The notes under the pieces were generated by a model. That model did not search any database, was not told the DNA's origin, and was given only the letters and a program-made list of their open reading frames with translations. Source: Actinomycetota bacterium (GTDB lineage: Bacteria; Actinomycetota; Actinomycetes; S36-B12; UBA10799). Taken from it: a DNA stretch of 7,352 nucleotides. Below are positions 1-6,410 of this stretch, piece after piece. Within the stretch, counting starts at the first letter, position 1, and every line of letters begins with the position of its first letter. The DNA lies in the NCBI GenBank assembly GCA_030837445.1, contig JAUPKM010000607.1, forward strand, positions 1 to 7,352. The letters are read 5' to 3'. The position numbers and the translations under genes were made by a program.

Positions 1-18
1 ACTGGTGAGGTGGGTCAT
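1..18 (-). CDS. 5' end of a further biosynthetic-operon gene (partial, product unknown)
   Basis: Only the first six codons lie in the window (ATG at 18-16, reading MTHLTS). The rest runs off the left edge. The start codon overlaps the lanC stop as ATGA (18-15), a 4-nt overlap typical of translationally coupled genes, so the gene almost certainly belongs to the lanthipeptide operon. Six residues cannot identify a product. By analogy with known FxLD lanthipeptide loci, candidates include the protein-L-isoaspartate-methyltransferase-like enzyme (methyltransferase, FxLD system), a transporter or a protease. That list is inference from context, not from this sequence. Confidence 0.6.
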
Positions 19-1265
19 CCGGTTCCTTCCGCGTGCGTTGTTGCCGGTCGCTCTAAGCCGGCCGTGGGCGGGGCGGTGAGCAGACAGGCGTCCCATCCGA
101 TGTCCGAGGGGAGGTCGGTGAGTGCGATTCCGGTGCAGCCTTCCAACATTCCGCTCAGGTCCGACAACTCCTGGACCGTCTGCGAGCGGCGTCGCCGCCA
201 GCGGTGTTCCAGCCGGGACAGGGCCTCAGCGAACTCGCCGCAGGGTTCTACGCCAGCGAGGATCCGGCGGGTGGTGTGCACGAGTCCGGCCCAGCCGTGG
301 CAGAGTGAGTCGTCGCCGAGTTGGTCGAGCTGGGTATTGTCGGTGATACACGTGACGAGTGCGGCTTGAGCTTTAAACATCCCATGTGGGATATCCAGCG
401 CCTGGGCGACCATGTAGCGGGCCCGGGTGATGCCGGGAGTGCCGTAGCACCATGACGGCCGTTGCGGACCGGGCTGCTCGACTGCGACGTTGGCCCACTC
501 TCGGGCCGAAATAGCCCCCGGCCACCAGGGACTGGTCACTGAGCCACAACGCCAGGAGCTGAGGAACCAGTCGGTGGATTCGATCGCGTCTGCCTGTCGG
601 GGGACGCTGATGCCAGCGGCCATGGCGGTGGACAGCAGGGTCAGCGGGCCGCTTATGCCGTGTGCCATGCCCAGGTTGGCGTGGCCGCCAGGCCACTGGG
701 GATCGGGTCGGTCCGATGGCCCGTTCGCGGTCCACCAACCGGGCAGCTTGGCGCCGTCCACGGTAATCCTGCCGGTCAACCGGACTAGGTAAGACAGCAC
801 GTCGCGCAGCAGTTCGCTGTTGCGGTGGATCGGGTCGGCGTGGACGGCCTGGAGCAGACACACACCGAGCCCGGTCAGCCCATTGACCAGGTCGAACTCC
901 CGCAGGTTCGGCAGTTCGCCTCGGTCGATCCGCTCGTGCGCCGCTTCTAGCCGAGTACGGGTGATCGTCCCAATGTGCTCGTCAAGTGTGTGCAGTACAT
1001 CGGCGTAGGCGGGCAGAGCTGCGGTGCGCAGTACGAACGCGACCGCCGGGGATCCCCGATACAGGCAGACATCCGGGTGGGCGGCCACGGGTTCGGCAGC
1101 CATGGTTTTGACCCAACGGTGGGCGGTGACCCAGTCGCCGAGGCCACCGTGGGCGTAGCCGATATGCAGCAGCGCCAGCCCAGCGGCACCAGCGGACAGG
1201 GACTGCCCCCATCCGGGCGCGGGTGGCTGCTCGGGCGGCGGCGTACCGGGGTTTGTGAAGGTCAT
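15..1265 (-). CDS. lanC: LanC-type lanthionine cyclase (class I lanthipeptide)
   Basis: A 416-aa zinc enzyme of the LanC family. It catalyses Michael addition of core cysteine thiols to Dha/Dhb made by LanB, closing (methyl)lanthionine rings in the cytoplasm. The family signatures are in order: FDLVNGLTG (D125, equivalent to NisC Asp141), GHANLGMAHGISGPL (H202, NisC His212), R-P-S-WCYGTPG (R269, zinc ligand C273, Y274) and SLCHGWAG (zinc ligands C322 and H323). All catalytic and zinc residues are present, so the enzyme should be active. Length is normal for LanC (about 400-420 aa). I chose ATG at 1265, which overlaps the lanB stop as TGATG and follows an AGGTG sequence (1274-1270). A TTG one codon upstream is possible but less likely. 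Codon 404 (54-56) is a rare TTA. The next gene starts inside the stop (ATGA). Confidence 0.95.
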   Translation of the reverse strand: MTFTNPGTPPPEQPPAPGWGQSLSAGAAGLALLHIGYAHGGLGDWVTAHRWVKTMAAEPVAAHPDVCLYRGSPAVAFVLRTAALPAYADVLHTLDEHIGTITRTRLEAAHERIDRGELPNLREFDLVNGLTGLGVCLLQAVHADPIHRNSELLRDVLSYLVRLTGRITVDGAKLPGWWTANGPSDRPDPQWPGGHANLGMAHGISGPLTLLSTAMAAGISVPRQADAIESTDWFLSSWRCGSVTSPWWPGAISAREWANVAVEQPGPQRPSWCYGTPGITRARYMVAQALDIPHGMFKAQAALVTCITDNTQLDQLGDDSLCHGWAGLVHTTRRILAGVEPCGEFAEALSRLEHRWRRRRSQTVQELSDLSGMLEGCTGIALTDLPSDIGWDACLLTAPPTAGLERPATTHAEGTG

Positions 1266-4200
1266 CAATCACCTGCCGGGTGGCGTGCGGTCCACGAGCA
1301 TGCGGCCTGTCGGGCCAACCGTCGGCAGATACGTTCGTGCTCCGCGTCGATGCCGATGGCCCGGTTATGGTGCATGTGCAGCAGCGACTCCAGCACCACG
1401 GCGATGTTCACCTCCGGCGTCAGTGCCTTGCGGTGAGCGGCCAGGCTGACGGCTCGGTGCTGCCAGGCCGCATTGATGCGGCTGTCCCAGCCGGGGACCT
1501 GTGCCAGCGCAGCTGGGTCAGTGGCCATCTGGATGGCCCGGTCGGTAACGGCCCGGTCAAATGAAGGGGCCATGGGAACGGGTCGTTCGACCAGCCAGGT
1601 CATGGCCTCGGCGTGGTCGCCGAAGAAGGCGGTGACGATACCGACCATGTTCGCTACGACCAGTGCGAGGTCGACCTCAGCGGTGGGCTGGTGCCGCAGG
1701 AACGCCGCCACGACGGCAGAATCTGCGGCGAACACAGTTTCGGCGGCCTCCAACGTCAGACCGTCGCCGTAGCGGCCGATCTCAGGGGCGTAGGTGTCCA
1801 GGACCAACCGTCCGAGAAGTCCTGCGTCCCGCATCCGTTGTGCCCACTCCCCGACAATTTTCGCGCATGTACCGTAGTGGCCGGAGGCGGTGGCGATGCG
1901 AAGGATCAGGTGGTCCGTCTCGTATGGGCTGTGGTAGCGCAGCCACCAGCAGTCCGGGTCGTTGAGGCTGGTCAGCAGGTCGGGAAGACGCTCGGCAACG
2001 ATCTCGTTGATCCGCTCAGGGTGGGTGAACAGTTTCGCCGACAGCCACGGACTTTCCGGGGCACCGGGTAGGTGCCCGTGGCTGTTGGTCACCACCGGGA
2101 GCGAGCCGCGCAGTGGGTTGGGTGCTGGTGGGCGGGTGGTGATCAGGGGGAAAGCGATCTCGTGGGTGTGGCCGTTGATCCAGCCGTACTCCTCGACCGG
2201 GGCGGCCTGGGAGAGGACGGCCTGCCTGTGCCGGACGAGATGGGTGTGCAACAGGACGGTGTGGCCGGGCTGGTCAAGGGACAGGCGCAGGGTGCGGTCG
2301 GCGTCGCGCAGTTCCACCGTCTCCGGACAGTCCCAGCGTCGTCGCCAGTGGTCGAGCACCGCTGGCCACTGTTCTGCGTTGGTGGGCAGGTCGGTGGTGG
2401 TGAGGCACCACTGGGCAGGGGACAGAACAGTGCGGCCGTAGCGGACCTGCGGTAGGAACGGCAACCCATGGTGAGTTCCCCAATCGAACTGGTACCAGGC
2501 GGCGGAGAACGCCCGTGGCAGGTGCGCCAGGAACCGGGCGAGCGGCGGCGGCTGTTTGTCCAGTGCGAGAGCGTGGAACACCTGCGGTTCCACGACCTGT
2601 CGGCGGGAACGGCTGACCAGGTACAGCCGATCGCGGGTCGCGGTGACCGCGAGATCGTCAACCGGGATCAAGGTCTTCTCGTCGCTGGGCTCGCGATGCT
2701 CGCCGAGCGGGAGGATGTGGTCGAGGTAGGCCGGGACACGGCAGATGTTTTCTGCGTGCGGGTACAGCGGCCCGAACGACATCTGTGCCCGCAGCGCACC
2801 TTCCGTGGCGGCCGGAAGCGCCCGGTATGCCTGCGCGAGTCCACTGCCGGTGGCCATCGGGGTGAACCGGGAGGTCAGCGTGCCCGCGGAACGGGCAGGG
2901 GCAACGGTGAGCCGAAATTCCCCGGCGTCCAGGGCCTTACGACTGGCTGCGTGGATACGGGCGGACAACTCCACATGTGGTGGGATGAACCGTGGATCGA
3001 ACGCTTCCCCGGTCAGTCCGCTGACCAACTCGTCGGTGAGCACGATCTCGCGAGTGCCGTTGGCCATCGCCTCCCAGGCCAGCGTCATCAGTCGCTCATC
3101 CCGTTCGGACACCGTCGAGGGTGGTGCAGGAAGCACGCTACTGCGGTAGGTGGCCGGATATCCAAGGCCAGCGTCCGGGTCGAGTAAATCGGTCACCGAT
3201 ACCAGCGTGCCGGTGCCGTACCGGTCGACGAAAGCACGCTGGTAGTTGAGCCACACCGGTTCCCCTGCGGGATAGCGGGTCAGGCGCAGCAGGACATTCG
3301 CCGCGCGTTCCATCTCGTGTACCACCCGGCGGGGCACGCTGACGCGGCAGTCCAGCAGCAGGTCCACCACCAGTGGAGTGCGCCCAGCCGAGGATAGCTT
3401 TCGCATCCGAGCGGTGATCTCGGTGCGGGCCTGGTTCTGGTTGGTGCGCGTGGCTGTCATGTCGTTGTGGCGGCGCAGGTCGGAGTGCAGAGCGTCGAGG
3501 TCGGCGAGAAGAGCCACGGTTTCGCGCAGGGTGGCTGCATCGGCGTCGTGAAGCTGGTCCAAGACGTGGGTGAACGGGTCGGTGACGGTGGACCGGGCAC
3601 GCAGGCTGGTGATCAGGTAACCGTGCCGCACCATCTCGGTGAGTGTGTCCCGGACCCGCTTCCTGTCCGAGCCGAATTTCTCGGCGAGATCATCGACGAG
3701 GGAGCCGAAGCGAACCGGGGTAGCGGCCTTGGCCTGTACTGCGGCGACGGCGCGGGTGAAGCGGATGGCCACCCGATTCGGTCCCTGCGGCACCTCCAGA
3801 CGGCTACCGCGCCGGACAGCGAGGTCATTGACCGTCACCGAGAGGCGTTCCAACAGGTCGGGGCAGCCCTCGGCGCGGTTGATGATGTCTGCCAGCCACT
3901 CGGTGTTCACGCGGGTGGTGACGTGGTGCTTCGTGCCCCACTCGACCTGGGTCCGTGGCCCGAGGCCAGCGGGGGCGACTCCGGCGAACAGGCCGAACGG
4001 TGTCGGTCGGCCGATGCTGCGTAGTAGATAGCGGACGGTAGACAAGGTAACGCTGCGGACCTGCTTGTCCCCGGTGGTGCGACCGGAGCGGATGTCGTCG
4101 AAGGCTTCGCCCAGCGACGGGCTGGCTTGGCGTACCGCCCCGGCCAGATACGGGTCCGACCACACATGGTCCTGCCACGCCCGGCACCCGTTCGGGTCGG

Positions 4201-4306
4201 CGGGGTCGGGCCAGTCGTTGGGAGCGGTGGTCAGCGGCGCGACAGCGGCCCGCAGCAGAGCGACTCCGGTGTGCTGGTAGAGCGGTTTGTTGTCGGTGAC
4301 GCGCAT
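1265..4306 (-). CDS. lanB: LanB lanthipeptide dehydratase, full length (glutamylation plus elimination domains)
   Basis: A 1013-aa class I dehydratase. In this family (NisB), glutamate from Glu-tRNA is attached to core Ser/Thr and then eliminated to give Dha/Dhb. The N-terminal Lant_dehydr_N region covers roughly residues 10-690 and includes ALLRAAVAPL near residue 19 and GRPTPFGLFAGV (99-110). The C-terminal SpaB_C-like elimination domain spans about 750-1005. Its signatures are WWLRYHSPYETDHLILRI (787-804), YAPEIGRYG (839-847) and HMHHNRAIG (977-985), the last matching the catalytic-His region near the NisB C-terminus. Both halves are fused in one protein, as in class I lanthipeptide rather than thiopeptide systems, and the length matches NisB (about 990 aa). 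The frame is open to a GTG at 4327, but a perfect AGGAGG lies 5 nt before ATG 4306, so I take 4306. Codon 374 (3185-3187) is TTA. The stop overlaps the lanC start. Confidence 0.96.
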   Translation of the reverse strand: MRVTDNKPLYQHTGVALLRAAVAPLTTAPNDWPDPADPNGCRAWQDHVWSDPYLAGAVRQASPSLGEAFDDIRSGRTTGDKQVRSVTLSTVRYLLRSIGRPTPFGLFAGVAPAGLGPRTQVEWGTKHHVTTRVNTEWLADIINRAEGCPDLLERLSVTVNDLAVRRGSRLEVPQGPNRVAIRFTRAVAAVQAKAATPVRFGSLVDDLAEKFGSDRKRVRDTLTEMVRHGYLITSLRARSTVTDPFTHVLDQLHDADAATLRETVALLADLDALHSDLRRHNDMTATRTNQNQARTEITARMRKLSSAGRTPLVVDLLLDCRVSVPRRVVHEMERAANVLLRLTRYPAGEPVWLNYQRAFVDRYGTGTLVSVTDLLDPDAGLGYPATYRSSVLPAPPSTVSERDERLMTLAWEAMANGTREIVLTDELVSGLTGEAFDPRFIPPHVELSARIHAASRKALDAGEFRLTVAPARSAGTLTSRFTPMATGSGLAQAYRALPAATEGALRAQMSFGPLYPHAENICRVPAYLDHILPLGEHREPSDEKTLIPVDDLAVTATRDRLYLVSRSRRQVVEPQVFHALALDKQPPPLARFLAHLPRAFSAAWYQFDWGTHHGLPFLPQVRYGRTVLSPAQWCLTTTDLPTNAEQWPAVLDHWRRRWDCPETVELRDADRTLRLSLDQPGHTVLLHTHLVRHRQAVLSQAAPVEEYGWINGHTHEIAFPLITTRPPAPNPLRGSLPVVTNSHGHLPGAPESPWLSAKLFTHPERINEIVAERLPDLLTSLNDPDCWWLRYHSPYETDHLILRIATASGHYGTCAKIVGEWAQRMRDAGLLGRLVLDTYAPEIGRYGDGLTLEAAETVFAADSAVVAAFLRHQPTAEVDLALVVANMVGIVTAFFGDHAEAMTWLVERPVPMAPSFDRAVTDRAIQMATDPAALAQVPGWDSRINAAWQHRAVSLAAHRKALTPEVNIAVVLESLLHMHHNRAIGIDAEHERICRRLARQAACSWTARHPAGD

Positions 4307-4311
4307 CCGGT

Positions 4312-4317
4312 CCTCCT
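4312..4317 (-). promoter_or_regulatory. Shine-Dalgarno site of lanB
   Basis: A perfect AGGAGG on the minus strand sits 5 nt upstream of ATG 4306. It lies inside the longer open frame that begins at GTG 4327, so it decides the start: the seven extra N-terminal codons of the long frame are the ribosome-binding region, not protein. Confidence 0.85.
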
Positions 4318-4352
4318 GTCCATTCACGATCGAGGTGTGGTCGCGGGCAAGG

Positions 4353-4387
4353 CGATCAGGGGTCAGACCGGTCCTGGCCCCTGATCG
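4353..4387 (-). terminator. Hairpin between lanA and lanB (partial terminator or RNA-stabilising stem)
   Basis: Perfect 10-bp arms (CGATCAGGGG at 4387-4378 and CCCCTGATCG at 4362-4353 on the minus strand) are followed inward by one C·A mismatch, a further 3-bp CAG/CTG stem and a 7-nt loop. The hairpin starts 21 nt after the lanA stop and ends 35 nt before the lanB Shine-Dalgarno. No T-tract follows, so full rho-independent termination is not expected. A leaky terminator or a 3'-end stabiliser that makes precursor mRNA exceed lanBC mRNA is the usual role of such stems in lanthipeptide operons. That role is inferred here. Confidence 0.7.
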
Positions 4388-4408
4388 GCACGCGGATCAG
4401 TGAAGTGG

Positions 4409-4606
4409 TCAGACACCGCCGGTGACACACGCGGACGCGCAGGTCGGGTCACAGCCGTCGTCGGTGCCTCCGCCACACGGCGACAGCGGGTGGCCGGCCG
4501 GGACGTCGGTGATGATTTGCACATCGAGGGAGAACGGGTCTCCGGAGTCCTTGCTAACGGCCGGAACCTTCGTGTTCTCGGTCTCGGCGGTGAGGATTGC
4601 GGACAT
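4409..4606 (-). CDS. lanA: FxLD-family class I lanthipeptide precursor peptide
   Basis: A 65-aa precursor with an acidic, Cys-free leader followed by a Cys-rich C-terminal core. The leader carries FSLDVQIITDV (residues 25-35). Its F-S-L-D matches the FxLD signature and resembles the FNLD box by which LanB and LanC bind class I leaders. The core region has Cys at 44, 52, 56 and 60, with Ser/Thr at S42, T48, T55, S58 and T62, so several (methyl)lanthionine rings are possible. TDDGCDPTC (48-56) contains an Asp-Gly pair of the kind prone to isoaspartate formation. ATG 4606 follows GAGAGG (4617-4612) at 5-nt spacing. The leader cleavage site is not evident, and no protease gene is in view. The gene heads the lanA-lanB-lanC set, with a 102-nt gap and a hairpin before lanB. 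The ring pattern and bioactivity cannot be read from sequence. Confidence 0.93.
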   Translation of the reverse strand: MSAILTAETENTKVPAVSKDSGDPFSLDVQIITDVPAGHPLSPCGGGTDDGCDPTCASACVTGGV

Positions 4607-4639
4607 GGCAACCTCTCATTGTCGATGGGATGGATCTTT

Positions 4640-4765
4640 TCAGCCTGGCCGCGAAGACCTTGTAAGGCAGGACTTCGCCTGGTGCCTCGGCCGGAACCGC
4701 CTGTCGGGACTCGACCCAAGCGGCTCTTGGTCGGTCATCGGGGTCGGCGTAACCATGATGTCCAT
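4640..4765 (-). CDS. Possible small upstream ORF in the lanA leader (41 codons, doubtful)
   Basis: An ATG at 4765 (or the in-frame ATG at 4756) opens a short frame that starts MDIMVTPTPM, becomes Arg-rich and stops at TGA 4642-4640, 22 nt before the lanA Shine-Dalgarno. An AGGAGA lies at 4771-4766, 10 nt before the second ATG. About 80 percent of third codon positions are G or C. That is suggestive but weak over 41 codons in GC-rich DNA. No recognisable domain or RiPP core is present. It may be chance; if translated, it could act as a leader ORF affecting lanA expression. Confidence 0.15.
   Translation of the reverse strand: MDIMVTPTPMTDQEPLGSSPDRRFRPRHQAKSCLTRSSRPG
4713..4732. repeat. Small imperfect inverted repeat in the control region
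   Basis: CCAAG and CTTGG flank a 5-nt spacer (4716-4730). Allowing a one-nt bulge, the arms extend to 7 bp (GACCCAAG against CTTGGTC). The repeat lies about 110 bp upstream of the lanA start and could be an operator half or a leader-RNA stem. Nothing in the sequence decides between these. Confidence 0.35.
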
Positions 4766-4793
4766 TCTCCTGGCCGACTCCGTCCTTTTCGAT

Positions 4794-4819
4794 CCCCAGT
4801 GGTGCTAGCCCCACTGGGG
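4794..4819. promoter_or_regulatory. 26-bp near-perfect palindrome, candidate operator
   Basis: The arms CCCCAGTGG (4794-4802) and CCACTGGGG (4811-4819) are exact reverse complements. The centre GCTAGC (4804-4809) is itself a palindrome with the same axis, so only the pair 4803/4810 breaks the symmetry: 24 of 26 positions are symmetric. The element sits one base upstream of the TTGACA hexamer of the regulator gene and about 190 bp upstream of lanA. Dyad symmetry of this size in a divergent promoter region suggests a dimer-binding operator, most simply for the adjacent XRE-family regulator. It has no T-tract and no upstream gene to end, so a terminator is unlikely. Confidence 0.65.
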
Positions 4820-4820
4820 C

Positions 4821-4826
4821 TTGACA
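4821..4826 (+). promoter_or_regulatory. Candidate -35 element of the regulator gene
   Basis: A perfect TTGACA sits directly beside the palindrome, 87 bp before the regulator start. No good -10 occurs at 16-19 bp spacing (the bases there read roughly CCGACT). The TANNNT-like TACGTT at 4867-4872 is too far away to pair with it and could belong to a separate promoter lacking a clear -35. The hexamer may therefore be fortuitous, or part of an activator-dependent promoter. Confidence 0.35.
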
Positions 4827-4901
4827 CCGCTGACTCAACACGACCGACTGGTACCAAGCGGGGGGCTACGTTGCGCATCTGCGCGAACACCAATCGAGTG
4901 C

Positions 4902-4907
4902 GGAAGG
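4902..4907 (+). promoter_or_regulatory. Shine-Dalgarno site of the regulator gene
   Basis: GGAAGG lies 6 nt before ATG 4914 and selects that start. The reading frame is open further upstream, to ATG 4821, which itself overlaps the TTGACA hexamer region and has no good ribosome-binding site. Confidence 0.7.
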
Positions 4908-4913
4908 CGAGTA

Positions 4914-6404
4914 ATGATCGGTCGGGAACGACAACGATGCCGGTTCTGTGGCACCGTGCTGGCCACCGCCACCGACTCGATGTGCGGCTCCTGCGCCCGC
5001 GCCGTAGGGTTCCGCAAACCGATCCCGGACGGGTTCTACGAGGACGGGGATCTACGTACCGCGTTGGCCCGCTACGACTTCGGCGCGGTGTTCGCCGCTG
5101 TGCGGCAGCACACCGGACTGTCCCAACTCCAGCTCGCCGACCTGCTGGATCTATCGCAATCACGGGTATCGGCTGTCGAGCGGGGCGAGCGGCGGTTGAC
5201 TCACGTCAAGTTGGCAGCCCGTCTGGCCATCCTTCTGCGTATCCCACCACGATTGCTCGGTTTCCCGACTGAAGTCACAGGTAGCCTGGCAGCTCAGGAG
5301 GAGGCGAATTGGTTGGAGCGTAGGGACTTTCTTGCCCTGGTCACGGCCGCCACCTTGGGGTCGGATCTGCATCCAGAGCTTGCCAGGCTGGGCTCGCTGC
5401 TTCCCGGTGACGTCGAACCGGTGACCCGGCCCCGTATCGGCGCCGCCGATGTCGATGCGATCGAGGCCATCACCGACGGGTTCCGCCGCTCGGACTTCGC
5501 CTGCGGCGGCGGACTGTGCCGCGCCGCAGCAGTCACGCAGCTGCACCAGGTGCGCCGGCTGGAGGACGCCGTGTGTTCGCCGACGGTCCGCACCCGGCTG
5601 TTGGTGGCCATCGCCGAGCTGGCCGGTATGGCTGGGTGGATGGCCTACGACGTCGAGGACCATGACACCGCCCGACGCCTGTGGACCTACGCCCTGGACA
5701 CCGCCCGCCGTGCCGAGGACCACCCCCGCGCCCCCGACCTGGCCGTGGACATGCTGCTGGACATGGCCCACCAGGCCCTGCACCTGCATGGTCTCGACCC
5801 GAACAAGCATGCCGACAGCGCGGGTGAAGCGCTGCAGCTGGTTCAACTCGCCTCCGCCACGGCCGCCAACCGCCGTTACCCAGTCAGCACGATCACCCAG
5901 GGCTACATCTCTTCCGTACTCGGGTGGTGCCGCGCCACGCTCGGTGAGTCTGAACCCACCCGCCGCGCCATCGGCAAGGCCCAGGAGACCTACGCCGCCG
6001 TCGACCCATCCATGACTCCGCCGTGGGCATGGTTCGTCAACGACGCCGAGATCACCGCCCAGCAAGGCCACTCGCTCTACCTGCTGTCGCTGACCCGCCC
6101 GGAGTTCGCGCCCGAGGCCATCGAGAAACTGACCACAGCGGTCACCGGATACGGCACGGAGTGCGAACGCAGCCGTGCGGTGATCCTGCCCCCGCTGGCC
6201 TCGGTGCAGTTCCAGGCCGGGGACATCGAGGCCTCGGTAGCCACCGGGCACGACGCGGTGGATGCGATCACAGGGCTGTCATCCACCCGCGGCTACGCCC
6301 GGCTTCGCGTGCTGGACACCGTGGCAGCCCCGCACAGCGGCCAGCCGGAGGTCGCTGACCTGCGCGAACGCCTCCGCAGGGCGCTGGCCACCACCGCGGC
6401 GTAA
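4914..6404 (+). CDS. XRE-family transcriptional regulator with N-terminal zinc ribbon and TPR-like C-terminal region
   Basis: A 496-aa cytoplasmic DNA-binding protein. Residues 9-27 hold CxxC...CxxC (C9, C12, C24, C27), a likely structural zinc ribbon. Residues about 58-118 form an XRE/Cro-type helix-turn-helix (GLSQLQLADLLDLSQSRVSAVERGER, recognition helix around 80-90). Residues about 180-490 are Ala/Leu-rich helical repeats resembling the TPR-like ligand or peptide-sensing regions of actinobacterial XRE regulators. The start at 4914 is chosen for its Shine-Dalgarno and because the zinc ribbon begins directly after it. The gene is divergent from the lanthipeptide operon and 6 nt from the kinase gene, so it is probably the cluster-situated regulator. 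The large C-terminal region could sense the peptide product or a small signal. Activator or repressor mode cannot be told from sequence. I saw no TTA codon, unlike its neighbours. Confidence 0.88.
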   Translation: MIGRERQRCRFCGTVLATATDSMCGSCARAVGFRKPIPDGFYEDGDLRTALARYDFGAVFAAVRQHTGLSQLQLADLLDLSQSRVSAVERGERRLTHVKLAARLAILLRIPPRLLGFPTEVTGSLAAQEEANWLERRDFLALVTAATLGSDLHPELARLGSLLPGDVEPVTRPRIGAADVDAIEAITDGFRRSDFACGGGLCRAAAVTQLHQVRRLEDAVCSPTVRTRLLVAIAELAGMAGWMAYDVEDHDTARRLWTYALDTARRAEDHPRAPDLAVDMLLDMAHQALHLHGLDPNKHADSAGEALQLVQLASATAANRRYPVSTITQGYISSVLGWCRATLGESEPTRRAIGKAQETYAAVDPSMTPPWAWFVNDAEITAQQGHSLYLLSLTRPEFAPEAIEKLTTAVTGYGTECERSRAVILPPLASVQFQAGDIEASVATGHDAVDAITGLSSTRGYARLRVLDTVAAPHSGQPEVADLRERLRRALATTAA

Positions 6405-6410
6405 CCGTCG

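Larger units (their letters stand above)
4607..4913. promoter_or_regulatory. Divergent control region between lanA and the regulator gene
   Basis: This stretch of about 300 bp separates the minus-strand lan operon from the plus-strand regulator-kinase pair and must hold both promoters. It contains a 26-bp near-palindrome (4794-4819), a plus-strand TTGACA (4821-4826), a smaller bulged inverted repeat (4713-4732), and two copies of CCAAGCGG (4716-4723 and 4854-4861). No convincing -35/-10 pair for lanA could be picked out by eye. That promoter may be activator-dependent or may diverge from the housekeeping sigma consensus. Confidence 0.6.

Noticed and set aside
2468..3187. Plus-strand frame of 239 codons inside lanB
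   Set aside because: It is the antisense shadow of a dehydratase whose motifs run continuously through this stretch.
4307..4327. GTG 4327 as the lanB start
   Set aside because: The perfect AGGAGG before ATG 4306 lies within this extension, so the seven codons are untranslated leader.
4307..4408. A second precursor peptide between lanA and lanB
   Set aside because: The gap holds only the hairpin and the lanB ribosome-binding site. No Cys-rich frame with an FxLD-like leader was found.
4794..4819. The palindrome as a rho-independent terminator
   Set aside because: No T-tract follows on either strand, and no gene ends nearby to be terminated.
4821..4913. ATG 4821 as the regulator start
   Set aside because: It begins inside the -35-like TTGACA region with no good ribosome-binding site. 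ATG 4914 has GGAAGG and starts just ahead of the zinc ribbon.
4400..5272. Plus-strand frame of 290 codons covering the lanA antisense strand and the control region
   Set aside because: It overlaps both lanA and the start of the regulator in another frame. It is low-complexity and Arg-rich, with no motif.
5160..6251. Long minus-strand open frame (363 codons) opposite the regulator gene
   Set aside because: It is Gly/Gln/Arg-rich with no domain, lies wholly antisense to a gene with clear HTH and zinc-ribbon motifs, and arises from high-GC codon bias.
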